Shown one piece after another: positions 21,592 through 34,676 of a stretch of DNA of 64,000 bases; position 1 is the first letter of the stretch; each line of letters starts with the position of its first letter. Source of the DNA: Beta vulgaris subsp. vulgaris (lineage: Eukaryota > Streptophyta > Magnoliopsida > Caryophyllales > Amaranthaceae); contig NC_079205.1 of the NCBI RefSeq assembly GCF_026745355.1, positions 42,859,876-42,923,875 of the forward strand, in the 5' to 3' direction. The notes beneath the pieces were generated by a model. It was not told where the DNA came from. It did not search any database and worked only from the letters and a program-made list of their open reading frames with translations. Made by a program: the position numbers and the translations under genes.

Positions 21592-23280
21592 ATGAGACAA
21601 AGGCGTTGGCTTGAACTCATCAATGATTATGATCTCGACATTGTCTACCACGAAGGCAAAGCAAACAAAGTCGCAGATGCTCTAAGCAGGAAGAGTAGTC
21701 ATACATTGAATGTATTGATCTTAGCCGACGAGTTATGCAAGGACTTCCATAAGTTAAACTTAGAGGTGGTTGAACATGGTTATGTAGAAGCTAGATTAAA
21801 TGCAGTCATGTCGAGCCTAATCTCTTCGAAGAAATTCAAGCAAAGCAGAGCCAGATGATTGGTTGATTAAGTTGAGGAAGATGAAAGAGGAGGGTCAAGC
21901 ACCTGAATTTGAGGTAGATGCTAAAGGAATAGCAAAGTACAAGGGAAGATGGTGTGTTCCTAATGATGAAACCCTAAAGGACAAGATCTTGAAAGAGGCT
22001 CATAATTCCCATTACTCTATACACCCTGGCGGAGACAAACTTATAAAGACCTCAAACAACACTTTTGGTGGCCCAGAATGAAGCGAGAAGTGGCGGAATT
22101 CGTAGCCAAATGCTTAACTTGCCAAAAGGTTAAGATCCAGCACATGAAACCTGGTGGAAAGCTACAGCCTTTATCGGTTCCAGGATGGAAATGGGAATCG
22201 ATCTCTATGGACTTTGTTATGGGATTGCCAAACACTAAGTCAGGAAAGAATGCCATTTGGGTTATAGTAGATCGTTTGACAAAAACAGCGCGATTTGTGG
22301 CAATGAAGGACACATGGTCAATGCAACAACTAGCAGATGCTTATTTCAAGGAGGTAGTAAGATTGCATGGTGTACCCAAGGTATTGTTTCTGATGGGATT
22401 CTCGATTCTATCCAAATTCTGGCAGAAGCTTCAAGAAGCTGTGGGAACCATACTCAAGTTTAGTACAGCATTTCATCCAGCTACTGATGGACAAAGGAAA
22501 GAACTATTCAGACACTCGAACATGTTACGGGCGTGGTGTGATGGACTTTGGAGGATCATGGGAGAACATTTGATGTATATAGAATTTCATATAATAATAG
22601 TTATCACTCAAGTATAAAGATGGCACCTTATGAAGCTTTGTATGGACAAAAATGCCGAAGCCCTATATGCTGGAGTGATGTGACTGAGTCATTGAATTTG
22701 GGCCGACATGATTGAAGAGACCACCAAAAAGGTGAAATCATTCAAGAACACATGAAAGCAGCTCAAGATCGCCAAAAATCGTAGTAGATAAAAAAGGCAA
22801 GACTTAGAGTTCGAAATTGGAGAAAAAGCCTTACTCAAGGTCTCCCCAACTAAAGGTGTAATGCGATTTGGGAGAAAAGGGAAGCTAAGCCCTCGATATA
22901 TTGGCCCTTATGAAGTTTTGGAGCGAATCGGAGAGGTGGCCTATAGGTTAGCATTACCTACGGAATTAGCCAATGTCCATAATGTTCTCCATGTGTCTCA
23001 ACTTCGCAGATATGTTCATGACCCAAACCATATCCTTCAACCAGAAACTGTCGAATTAGATCAAAACCTTACTTTGAAAACCGACCCATTAAATCTTAGA
23101 TACCAAAACGCGAGATACTCGACGCAAAGTTGTGAGGTTAGTTAAGGTATTATGGTCGAATCAGAAAACCGAGGAAGCCACTTGGGAAGTGAGGATGCCA
23201 TGAGAAACCGATATCCGGAACTTTTTCCTCAGTATGGTAAGTTTCGAGGACGAAACTTCTTAATGAAGGGAAGAGTGTAA
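21592..23280 (+). pseudogene. Integrase and chromodomain of the first Tekay element, broken
   Basis: After [20 protein letters not shown] and [10 protein letters not shown] come the zinc-binding His residues ([13 protein letters not shown]) and CLTCQKVK. The core domain starts SISMDFVMGLPNTKSGKN (first catalytic Asp). The second catalytic region, normally VSDRD, reads FLMGF here, so the second Asp is lost. FHPATDGQ is present but the following Ser-Glu-Arg is altered. The GPY/F-type segment (GKLSPRYIGPYEVLERIGEV, HNVLHVSQLRRYV) is open at 22861-23145. A chromodomain-like tail (VKVLWSNQ, EEATWEV, MRNRYPELFPQYG) ends at 23280. In chromoviruses this tail targets integration to marked chromatin. 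Confidence 0.85.
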
Positions 23281-23979
23281 TACTAACTTTTCGTTTTCTA
23301 GCTTAGAGAGTCTTAGCGATTTAAGTTCGAGGACGAACTTTGCTTTTTAGGAGAGTGAATGTAATATCCCGAAATTCTTAAAACTCCTAAATAATTATTT
23401 TCTCCAAACTACAAAATTCATGATTTTTTTATTATTTCAAAAATACATTTATTACCAAATATACTTGAATTATTTTATTTGGAAATCTGAATTTCGAAAA
23501 TAATAATAATATAAAGAATATATATATGTTTTGAAGCAAATATCTCACGCAGATTCCAGAATTTCGTCAGTTTATCAAGCAATCTGTCAAATTGATTTCC
23601 CAATCAATTATCACCCAAAATTTCCTCTCAATCAATTCTAACCTTCCTCTTTGTTTCAATCAAATCTTTCCTTCCTTCTTAATTATTCCTCTCTCCCTCT
23701 TCTAAGACTATAAATACCGACTTCTACACCTCATTCAAACACAATTTTCGCTTCAAAAATTAGTAGGTGAGAAACCTTTTTTTTAAACACATGTTCTGTT
23801 AAGCAAAATCAGAGAAGAAGAAGAAGAAAAAAAAAACAGGGAGGGGTCGTGTACCGCCGCGGGATGGCCGGCCGACCACTTCCCGCCTTCTCTCTTTCTT
23901 CATCTTTACCTTCTTCTTCTTTCTTCTTTCTCTCTCCTCTGGTCTTTGTTTTGGTTCTTCATCTTATTTTTCCTTCGTA

Positions 23980-26648
23980 TGTAACACCCCCACGACTCCT
24001 CCTTTTATAAACTAGGAGAAATTGCGGGAGTTGTTATGCCACGCATGATAATACGTAAGGCTAATCAGATAATACAGCGGAAGTCTTTTAAAATAAACTG
24101 AAAATACTTTAATACAACGGAAATAAGAAAGTTTGTCAATGAATTACAAACTCCGAGACTATCCCATACTAGTCCCATCTTCAAAAGTCAAACCTTGACC
24201 CCATTGGTCAAGTAAAGTCAAATATAAAATTCAAGATAACTTAAATAAGAAAGTACTCGTGTACTAAAACTCCCATCCGGATGCTTATGATTTCCATGCA
24301 CATCAAGAACTTGTACCTGCAACTTCTTCTCTAAACTCTGCTCACCAAATGGATCATCACAGGGTTGTTGAGGAAAAACAACAACCAAAAGAAACAAAGA
24401 AACACATACATCAGCAACGCTGAGTACATAACACAACTAACTAATGCGAATAATAATGCATGCAATCCTCAATCACTTCGGCTTGCTCTTCTTACGACTC
24501 TACATGCGACAAGCATATAACTGAACTTACTGAATACTTTCTTTTATTATGAACGGGCACCGTCCTCCTCTTGGAGTCATACGGGCTACTATTTCTTGTG
24601 TAAGAGATCCCACACCTCTTACTAAAGTTCCATGAACTTAAAATAACTTGACTCGAGAATTTTAAGCTTGTTAGTAATGAACGAGGGTGAGAGTGAGCCT
24701 CTAGACTCAACATCTCAGAGATAAAGAATACGAGTGACGCCTAGTCCACTCACAAATCTTGATAATTGGAATTCCATAAACTTCCTCGATAAAATAAAAG
24801 CATTAACATCGTCATGCTAAGCTATATGCAGGAGTATAGTTTCACACTAACTCCCCCCTTATGTTCAATACTCATGGGGATCCATCCCAAGAGTTTTATT
24901 GCCAAAGCCCATTATGTGAGACACAATCACAATAATACATCTAGCAAATAAATTAATTTCTTATCTTTCTTTAACAAGTGAATGCAACAAACACCATAAT
25001 TAACTCAATTCTAAATTCTTTGAGACCTTGCTCATCTTATTACTTTAATGACTCCATGAGTCCTTTTTCTTACTTTCTTAAGGATCCATGATCCAATCAA
25101 TTGAGTCATTGCTCAATGATTCAACTACTTGTGAGTCCTTGCTCAATAACTTTAACTTGTGAGACCTTGCTCAATAACTTGAAACTTGTGAGACCTTGCT
25201 CAACAAAATATAACTTCTCATGAGACCTTGCTCAATAATATATAAAACTTCTAATGAGACCATGCTCAATAAAATATATAACCTCAAATGAGACCATGCT
25301 CAATAAAATATTCATAGGCAAGCCATAACTTCAAGAGTAACTTTAATAACTTTAATCATGCTCAAAAGCAATAATCATTAATCACATGCTTTTCAAATAT
25401 AGGAATAACTCAAAAGTTCCATTCCTAATCTCCTTTCTAAGTTCTCAACATATACTCAAACAATTTCAAGGCATAAGCCTCTCCTTACTCCTCATGCTCA
25501 ATAAAATATATGTATCCTTTGAAACTACTAAAGTCAAGGTCAAAGTGTATGTACCTTGATTACACAAAAATCAACAGTCAAAGTTTGACTGGCTTTAATT
25601 ATTCTTGAAACCTACCAACAATAAAGTACTATCAATTAGTACTTTCAACAACAATTCAAAGCTACTATTAAATAAAAATCAGCATTTTAAATATAATAAT
25701 AAAGCTGATTTTTTTCCTTAAAAAGGCTTTAAAAACTATTTTAAAGTCATAACTTGAAAACCTTTACTAGTAGGCAAAACCCACTACAACTAACACTTAA
25801 AACTTTATAAAACTACTATTTTCCTAATAATTTATTGCTGTAAATTAATTAATAATAATAACAGAATTTTTTTTTTTTTTTTACAAGTGGTTCGAAAACC
25901 ACAAATCTGAAAACACCACAACCACCGGCACCACCACGCACCGCCTGCACCACCACCGACGCGGCAGTGGGCAGGGTGGTGCTTGTCGGCCCAGTCGTTG
26001 TCACCACTGTCATCCCGACAGTGGCCCCGTCGGATCTCATCAAAACTCGCCGGCGAACCACCACCGTGGTGGCCGGAAATCGCGAGCAAAGAGGGGCGAG
26101 GAGGAGAGAGAAAATAAGGAAGAAAACCCCAAAAATTTCAGAAAAAAGATTACCTCTTTGCTTCCCTTTGATAATTGCAAGATCTTCCTATAAATTTCAA
26201 AAACAAAACTAGATTAGAAGTTAGAATTATTGAAGAGGATTACTTGAAAAACTTACTTGAGGAAGAACAAAGGTTAGTTTGAGAGGAAAAAACCCACTTA
26301 CTCCTTTTTGAGAAATGGTGGCTAGTGAAGAAGATGGAAAATGATGGGAAACTTTAGGTTTTCCCCCTTTTTATAGTGGTAGTCATTTTGTGTAAGATAC
26401 TAAAATACCCTTACTCATCAAATTGCCAAAATAAATTTGATGATCAATTTCCAAAATAATCTTCCTACTAATATTAATAAATACTTTCTTGAAAATACTA
26501 AAATACTTCTTTGTGGAAATACTCAAATACTCTTTTGGTAAAATGACCAAAATACCCTTCTGCTCTTAAATACTGAAATTAAATAGCTTTAATAATTAAA
26601 AATGATTAAAACTATTTAATTTAATATCTTAAAAATATGGGGATTACA
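23980..26648 (-). repeat. 3' LTR of the second Tekay element
   Basis: This is a near-copy of 32020-34676. It contains an array of short repeats built on gagaccttgctcaataa (about 25020-25330), a homopolymer T run near 25868, and a GC-rich CACCAC/GGTGGT-rich segment at 25915-26080. A 72-residue frame on the element's sense strand (24436-24218) is unchanged in the other LTR. Confidence 0.9.
25020..25330. repeat. Tandem-like 'gagaccttgctcaataa' repeats within the LTR (copy also at 33065-33360)
   Basis: At least eight imperfect units of 'tgagacc(t/a)tgctcaata' separated by 10-20 variable bases occur in the 3' LTR. The same array occurs in the 5' LTR, as expected if it predates insertion. Repeats in an LTR can modulate transcription, but nothing here shows that. 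Confidence 0.8.
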
Positions 26649-26759
26649 GTCTACCCCCCTTAAAAGAAGTTTCGTCCCGAAACTTAAACAAAACCTCCTC
26701 TCTTATTAAACTTTCAACTTTGAACTTTTATTAGCATTACGCCATAATATAATTCTTTC

Positions 26760-26890
26760 TTAAGAAGTAGCCAAATAATACGCTACTAAGTAAAACAAGT
26801 AGCCAAATAATACGCTACTTAATAAAACAAGTAGCCAAATAATACGCTACTGAGTAAAATAAGTAGCCAAATAATACGCTACTTAATAAA
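26760..26890. repeat. Four-copy ~33-bp tandem repeat between chromodomain and 3' LTR
   Basis: The unit 'aagtagccaaataatacg' followed by 'ctact.a.taaaa' occurs four times in a row in the untranslated region between the integrase/chromodomain gene and the purine tract of the second Tekay element. No counterpart was noticed in the first element. Confidence 0.85.
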
Positions 26891-27059
26891 ACTTTTGCCT
26901 TGAATGTTCAGACTATGAAATGCTTACTTTGTTTGAAAAGTTTTCCTTGAAAACTCTAAAAATAGTGCACAAATCCAACAAATTCTTACTAATTTCTAGC
27001 AAAATGCGCGCACGCACTCTCCCCCCTTAAAGGAGTTACGTCCCGGAACTCAACTCACC

Positions 27060-28745
27060 TAGTCGAAGAGCTCAGGATATCTCTTTCTCATCTCGTCTTC
27101 AGCCTCCCAGGTAGCCTCTTCGGTACGCTGGTTAGACCACAAAACCTTGAGTATCTTTATATCTTTATTCTTGTACTCCTCACCTTAGAGTCCAAGATCT
27201 TTACTGGTCTCTCTTCAAAAGAAAGCGTCTCATCCACTTCTATAATCTCGGGATCTAATACGTGAGACTTATCGGGCACATATCTCTTTAGTTGGGATAC
27301 ATGGAACACATTATGCACCTTTCCCAAGTTATTTGGCAAATCTAAACGATAAGTCAATCTTCCAATTCTTTCAATGATGTCATACGGACCTATAAACTTC
27401 GGGCTAAGCTTTCCTTTTTGCCCAAAACGCATCACCCCTTTCATAGGTGACACCTTCAGTAAGACTTTCTCGCCTACTTGATATTCGCTATCTCTTCTAT
27501 TCTGATCTGCATAGGCCTTTTGACGATCCTGGGCCGCCCTCATCTTCTCACGAATATATCTCACTTGATTTACGGTATCTTCAATCATTTGCGGTCCCAA
27601 AGTAACCGTCTCGCTAATATCGTTCCAGCACAATGGACTGCGACATTTCCGGCCGTATAGAGCTTCAAAAGGAGCCATCTTAATGCTAGAATGGTAGCTA
27701 TTATTGTATGAGAATTCTATTAAAGCCAACATCTCATCCCAAGTCTTAGGGTAATCTAAGGCACACGCCCTCAACATATCCTCGAGAGTCTGAATGGTTC
27801 TTTCCGATTGACCATCAGTTGCTGGATGAAAAGCTGTACTCTTAAGCACATCGGTCCCAAAAGCTTTTGTAATGCCTCCCAAAAATGAGATAAGAATCTT
27901 GAATCTCTATCAGACACAATAGTGGAAGGAACTCCATGATGCCTCACCACTTGGTCTACATATACTTTACCACACTGTTCCATCGACCAATTGTCCTTCA
28001 TCGGAACAAATTTTGCTACCTTAGTTAGCCTATCTACTATCACCCACACTTTGGTGAATCCTTTCGCTGTCTTAGGAAGACCTACAACGAAATCCATCGC
28101 TATGTCATCCCATTTCCACTCAGGCACTGATAACGGTTGTCGTTCCTTGAGGTCTCTTGTGTTCGCTCTTCACCTTCTGACAAGTCAAACACCTAGCAAC
28201 AAATTCAGCCACTTCTCTCTTCATATTGTTCCACCAGAACATTAGCTTCAAGTCCTTATATAATTTATCCCCTCCAGGGTGGATAGAATAAGTTGTGTTA
28301 TGCCCTTCTTTCATCACTTTTTCTTTCAACTCGGTGCAACTTGACGGTATGCACCATCTTCCATTGAATCGGACACTTCCATCATCATGGATACTAAACT
28401 CCTTTGTCTTTTTCTCCTCGATCAGCTTCTTTATCTTCTCCATTTCCTCATTCCCTTCTTGAGCCTTTAAAATTTCTTCATTCAATTCTGACTGGATTGA
28501 AATGGCATTTAAGCATGCTTCCACTCCACTACTCCCAACAACTTCAATGTTGAGCTTCCTAAACTCGTCACACAACTTCTCTGGAAGTACCAAAGTACTT
28601 AAACTATGGCTAGACTTACGACTTAACGCGTCGGCAACGACGTTTGCCTTTCCTTCATGGTATAAGATCTCAATGTCATAGTCATTCACCAACTCTAACC
28701 ATCTTCTCTGTCTCATATTCAAATCCTTTTGAGTATACAAATACT
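27060..28745 (-). pseudogene. Integrase and chromodomain of the second Tekay element
   Basis: Minus strand: [30 protein letters not shown], a zinc-binding [13 protein letters not shown] and CLTCQKVK. The core follows with DIAMDFVVGLPKTAKG (first Asp), TIVSDRDSRFLSHFW (second Asp) and FHPATDGQSERTIQTLEDML (Glu present), so the DDE triad is complete, unlike in the first element. GKLSPKFIGPYDIIERIG and HNVFHVSQLKRYVPD follow, then a chromodomain-like tail with KVLWSNQRTEEATWEAED and MRKRYPELFD before a stop at 27060. Frameshifts occur near 28125, 27850 and 27160. Confidence 0.88.
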
Positions 28746-30020
28746 TCAGACTCTTGTGATCTGTATACAATTCACCTTCACTCCATATAAGTAGTGTCGC
28801 CAAATCTTCAAAGCAAACACTATTGCGGCTAATTCTAGATCATGGGTTGGGTAATTCACTTCGTACGGTTTCAATTGCCTAGAAGCGTAGGCTATAACCT
28901 TTCGATTTTGCATCAACACACACCCTAAACCATTTTTCGAAGCGTCACTATATACCTCCAACTCAGCATTCTCCTCGGTAACGTCAAATTGGAGCCGTAG
29001 TTAACAACTCCTTAAGCTTCTTAAAGGCTTTCTCACACTCCTCGGTCCATATGAACTTCGTATCCTTCTTCATGAGACTAGTCATTGGTTTAGCTACCCT
29101 CGAAAAATCCTTCACAAAACGTCTATAGTAGCCAGCTAGACCCAAGAAACTCCTTATATCAGTAACATTCCTAGGTTTAGGCCATTCGCTCACTGCGGTT
29201 ATCTTCGACGGATCTACGGAAATTCCCTTCTTTGACACAATGTGGCCAAGAAATGCCACTTCTTCCATCCAAAATTCACATTTTGAGAACTTTGCGTAAA
29301 GCTGATTCTCCCTAAGTGTAGACAATACTGACCTCAAGTGCTCTTCATGCTCCTCCTTGTTCTTGAGTAGATAAGGATATCATCGATGAATACGACTACA
29401 AATTTGTCCAAATACTCTCGAAAAACTCTATTCATAAGGTCCATAAACATCGCTGGTGCATTGGTTAAACCAAATGGCATCACGGTGAACTCATAGTGAC
29501 CATACCTCGTCCTAAAGGCAGTCTTTGGTATGTCCTTCTCCCCAATCTGCAATTGGTGATACCCTGACCTCAAGTCTATCTTTGAAAATATTCCAGCTCC
29601 TCTTAATTGATCGAATAGGTCGTCAATCCTCGGTAACGGATACTTATTCTTAATAGTCACCTTGTTAAGATCTCTATAATCAATACATAGCCTCAAGCTT
29701 CCATCCTTTTTCTTCACGAACAAAAAGGCCTCCCCATGGGGAATAACTAGGTCTAATGTACCCTTTCTCGAGTAATTCCTCTAGTTGCTTGTTGACTCCT
29801 TCATCTCTGCTGGAGCCATTCTATAGGGTGCTTTTGATATAGGGGCAGTTCCAGGAACTAAGTCTATGGTGAATTCTAACTCCCTTTGAGGTGGCATTCC
29901 CGGTATATCTTCCGGAAATACGTCTGGAAACTCATTCACCACTTTCACATGCTCTATCTTAAGCTTCTCTTCTTCCAACCTCTGCACATTACACAAGAAT
30001 AACGGAGCTCCCTTCTGCAC
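28746..30020 (-). pseudogene. Reverse transcriptase and RNase H of the second Tekay element
   Basis: Minus strand: FPDVFPEDIPGMPPQREL and [20 protein letters not shown], a frame change near 29790, then [58 protein letters not shown] and the catalytic box [14 protein letters not shown]. After a break near 29340 come [39 protein letters not shown] and a gap near 28970. RNase H follows with [33 protein letters not shown] and [12 protein letters not shown]. All catalytic Asp residues of RT and RNase H that I can locate are present. Inactivation is by frameshifts only. Confidence 0.88.
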
Positions 30021-30113
30021 TTGCTTACCAAACTTAGGCTGAAATGATCTTAATTCTACCTTCTTGTGGTTTAGTCTTGAAAGTCACCTTTTTCCCATTC
30101 TTATTCCTCAATC

Positions 30114-31564
30114 TCACTTTTTGTTCTCCACAAAAATCTCGGCTTTATACTCCTTAAGCCAATCCATTCCTAAAATGATCTCCAAGTCTTCCAATGGAAA
30201 TTCTATGAGGTTGGTTTCAAAGTCTACATCCCCAATTCTCACAAGGACGTTCTCATATACTCTTGAGCAAGTTACTACTTCCCCAGATGGTAACATAATA
30301 GGAATCTCAACATCCTTAGGGTTTTCTAAGCCATATTTTAAAACAACTAACTTTGAAACAAACGAACGTTCGGCTCCTGAATCAAATAAAGCTTTAACAA
30401 AAGTGGAATTAATAGAAACATTACCCGTAACTACGTCCTTAGACGTCTCAGCTTCTCTAGCACTTATGACATTCAACCTTGCCACTGCAGGCACACTAGG
30501 ACCAGCTCCACTCGAAACGATCTTGTTGTTCCCATTTTGCTTGTTCCCACCTTGATAGTTGTTGCCTCCTGACTGGTTTCGATTACCCTGACCAAACTGG
30601 TTTCCGCTCTTGCCCTTGTCGGTCTTCAACTCAGGGTTCTTGGAGAAGCACTCATACTCTCGGTGACCCAATTTGTGACAATAGTTACACTCCACCAGCT
30701 TTCCTTCACAATCCTTTCCAGGATGATTGTATGGGCACCTCTTATAGAAATACACTCGTTCGTCTCCTTTCTTTCCCTTATTAGAACCATTTCCACCTTT
30801 TTGTGGTTGAAACTGGCCTCCATTCCTTTGGCCATTAGATTGTCCTCCTTGGTGAAAGTTATTTTGAGGCTTGAACTTCTTGTCGTTCCTCTGGAAATTC
30901 TGACTAGGATTTTCCTTCCTCTTGTTGTTTGAGCTCTCAACTCCAGCTTGTTTCAAATAGGAACCTAAATGAGCAGCTCTATCATACACTTCCTCTAAGG
31001 TCCTGAAAGTTGAACCTCCAGCCCAAGCTTCACCTCAAGACTAAGTCCAGTCTCGAACCTAATTGCCTTTCTTTCCTCAGTAGGTACTAACTCTGGAGCA
31101 AACTTCATCAATCCTACAAACTTCTCATAGTACTGCTCCACAGTCATGTCACCTTGCTTCAACTCATCAAACTCAGTGGCCTTTTGCCTCCTCAAGAAAT
31201 TGGGATAAAATTTCTCCTTCATAGCTACTCCAAAAGCCTTCCAATCAAAGTCAGGCCTCGCCATTAACGTCTCCTTATGCTGCGACCACCAAAAGTCAGC
31301 TTCCTCCTTGAGGTAATATGCAGCTATAGCTACTTTCCTATTATCTGGACATTGGATAGCATCGAATAGCTTCTCGAAATCCCTAACCCAGTTCTCAAGC
31401 TTAACAGGATCACCCTTCCCATCATAAGAAGGCGGTTTACTATCACTAACCCTCTTAAACCAATCAACAGACTTCTTCTTCGAAGGACCTCTTCTAGCTA
31501 AATTCGTAGTCACTCGGACTAAATTCCTCAACTGAGCATCAATTCTAGCGTTTCTATCGGCCAT
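30114..31564 (-). pseudogene. Gag and aspartic protease of the second Tekay element
   Basis: The chosen start is MADRNARIDAQLRNLVR at 31564; an upstream in-frame Met at 31615 would add a Phe-rich leader that is unlikely to be part of gag. The capsid region includes PPSYDGKGDPVKLENWVRDF, WWSQHKETLMARPDFDWKAF and EFDELKQGDMTVEQYYEKF. One frameshift lies near 31000. The nucleocapsid is Asn/Gln/Gly-rich and keeps a full CNYCHKLGHREYEC knuckle, in contrast to the first element. The protease has ALFDSGAERSFVS and EIILGMDWLKEY. The frame ends at 30114 shortly before the RT linker. Confidence 0.88.
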
Positions 31565-32019
31565 TGATCTGCCAAAGAAAAAAAATTGAATCAAAAATCG
31601 CTTATTGACCCTCAATATAGGTCAAAATACTAAGCAAATGCCACGCTGACATTTAATTGCAATCTCCTTCTAAGGAATTTTATACTAACTCTCTTACTAG
31701 AGTAGTAGATTAGAAGCAAAACTAGCACTACTTTGTAGTCATACTACACCTTTCAGTCCAAACTGGACTCCATGCAAGTAGAAAATGTCAATCAAGTTGC
31801 AATCAAGCACTTAGTCACATAAAACACATCAAAAGTGCTACTAGAACTTAGAGCACTTACTAATCTAAGACACATAAAGACTTAGTGGCTAATGCGACGC
31901 AATGTACATATGCATATGCAATTCCCTTCCCTTTTTGCAATTCGACTTTGAAATACTTTTAAGTTCGAAAACTTTTGTAAAATAAGGTAATATAAACCTT
32001 GGAGCTCTGGTAACCACTT

Positions 32020-34676
32020 TGTAACACCCCCACGACTCCTCCTTTTATAAACTAGGAGAAATTGCGGGAGTTGTTATGCCACGCATGATAATACGTAAGG
32101 CTAATCAGATAATACAGCGGAAGTCTTTTAAAATAAACTGAAAATACTTTAATACAACGAAATAAGAAAGTATGTAAATGAATTACAAACTCCGAGACTA
32201 TCCCATACTAGTCCCATCTTCAAAAGTCAAACCTTGACCCCATTGGTCAAGTAAAGTCAAATATAAAATTCAAGATAACTTAAATAAGAAAGTACTCGTG
32301 TACTAAAACTCCCATCCGGATGCTTATGATTTCCATGCACATCAAGAACTTGTACCTGCAACTTCTTCTCTAAACTCTGCTCACCAAATGGATCATCACA
32401 GGGTTGTTGAGGAAAAACAACAACCAAAAGAAACAAAGAAACACATACATCAGCAACGCTGAGTACATAACACAACTAACTAATGCGAATAATAATGCAT
32501 GCAATCCTCAATCACTTCGGCTTGCTCTTCTTACGACTCTACATGCGACAAGCATATAACTGAACTTACTAAATACTTTCTTTTATTATTATTTGGCAAT
32601 GAACGGGCACCGTCCTCCTCTTGGAGTCATACGGGCTACTATTCTTGTGTAAGAGATCCCACACCTCTTACTAAAGTTCCATGAACTTTAAATAACTTGA
32701 CTCGAGAATTTTAAGCTTGTTAGTAATGAACGAGGGTGAGAGTGAGCCTCTAGACTCAACATCTCAGAGATAAAGAATACGAGTGACCCTAGTCCACTCA
32801 AGATCTTGATAATTGGAATTCCATAAACTTGCTTGATAAAATAAAAGCATTAGCATCGTCATGCTAAGCTATATGCAGGAGTATAGTTTCACACTAACTC
32901 CCCCTTATGTTCAATACTCATGGGGGATCCATCCCAAGAGTTTTATTGCCAAAGCCCATTATGTGAGACACAATCACAATAATACATCTAGCAAATAAAT
33001 TAATTTCTTATCTTTCTTTAACAAGTGAATGCAACAAACACCATAATTAACTCAATTCTAAATTCTTTGAGACCTTGCTCATCTTATTACTTTAATGACT
33101 CCATGAGTCCTTTTTCTTACTTTCTTAAGGATCCATGATCCAATCAATTGAGTCTTGCTCAATGATTCAACTACTTGTGAGTCCTTGCTCAATAACTTTA
33201 ACTTGTGAGACCTTGCTCAATAACTTGAAACTTGTGAGACCTTGCTCAACAAAATATAACTTCTCATGAGACCTTGCTCAATAATATATAAACTTCTAAT
33301 GAGACCATGCTCAATAAAATATATAACCTCAAATGAGACCATGCTCAATAAAATATTCATAGGCAAGCCATAACTTCAAGAGTAACTTTAATAACTTTAA
33401 TCATGCTCAAAAGCAATAATCATAATCACATGCTTTTCAAATATAGGAATAACTCAAAAGTTCCATTCCTAATCTCCTTTCTAAGTTCTCAACATATACT
33501 CAAACAATTTCAAGGCATAAGCCTCTCCTTACTCCTCATGCTCAATAAAATATATTATCCTTTGAAACTACTAAAGTCAAGGTCAAAGTGTATGTACCTT
33601 GATTACACAAAAATCAACAGTCAAAGTTTGACTGGCTTTAATTATTCTTGAAACCTACCAACAATAAAGTACTATCAATTAGTACTTTCAACAACAATTC
33701 AAAGCTACTATAAATAAAAATCAGCATTTTAAATATAATAATAAAGCTGATTTTTTTCTTAAAAAGGCTTTAAAAACTATTTTAAAGTCATAACTTGAAA
33801 ACCTTTACTAGTAGGCAAAACCCACTACAACTAACACTTAAAACTTTATAAAAACTACTATTTTTCTTAATAATTTATTGCTGCAATTTAATTAATAATA
33901 ATGACAGAAATTTTTTTTTTTTTTACAAGTGGTTCGAAAACCACAAATCTGAAAAACACCACAACCACCGGCACCACCACGCACCGCTGCACCACCACCG
34001 ACGCGGCAGTGGGCAGGGTGGTGCTGTCGCCCAGTCGTTGTCACCACTGTCATCCGACAGTGGCCCCGTCGGATCTCATCAATCGCCGGCGAACCACCAC
34101 CGTGGTGGCCGGAAATCGCGAGCAAAGAGGGGCGAGGAGGAGAAGAAAATAAGGAAGAAAACCCCAAAAATTTCAGAAAAAAATTACCTCTTTGCTTCCC
34201 TTTGATAATTGCAAGATCTTCCTATAAATTTCAAAAACAAAACTAGATTATAAGCTAGAATTATTGAAGAGGATTACTTGAAAAACTTACTTGAGGAAGA
34301 ACAAAGGTTTGAGAGGAAAAAACCCACTTACTCCTTTTTGAGAAATGGTGGCTAGTGAAAATGATGGAGAAAGATGGAAAACTTAGGGTTTCCCCCTTTT
34401 ATAGTGGTAGTCATTTGTGTAAAATACAAAATACCCTTACTCATCAAATTGCCAAAATAAATTTGATGATCAATTTCCAAAATAATCTTCCTACTAATAT
34501 TAATAAAATACTTTCTTGAAAATACTAAAATACTTCTTTGTGGAAATACTCAAATACTCTTTTGGTAAAATGACCAAAATACCCTTCTGCTCTTAAATAC
34601 TGAAATTAAATAGCTTTAATAATTAAAAATGATTAAAACTATTTAATTTAATATCTTAAAAATATGGGGGATTACA
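32020..34676 (-). repeat. 5' LTR of the second Tekay element
   Basis: This is the near-copy of 23980-26648, read on the minus strand as the upstream LTR that would drive transcription. It contains the same 72-residue sense frame (32475-32257) and the same gagaccttgctcaa repeats (33065-33360). The primer-binding-like site lies just inside at about 32001-32016. Confidence 0.9.

Larger units (their letters stand above)
23980..34676 (-). mobile_element. Second Tekay-type chromovirus, reverse orientation, complete but defective
   Basis: This is a 10.7 kb element bounded by TGTAACACCC and GGGGATTACA and flanked by perfect TCGTA repeats (23975-23979 and 34677-34681). LTRs are 23980-26648 and 32020-34676 (about 2.66 kb, differing mainly by small indels). 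Reading on the minus strand, the primer-binding-like site tggttaccagagctcc lies beside the right LTR. The order is gag, protease, RT, RNase H, integrase, chromodomain, then a purine tract (ttttaaggggggtaga) before the left LTR. It is better preserved than its host element: catalytic residues are mostly intact, with only a handful of frameshifts. Confidence 0.92.
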
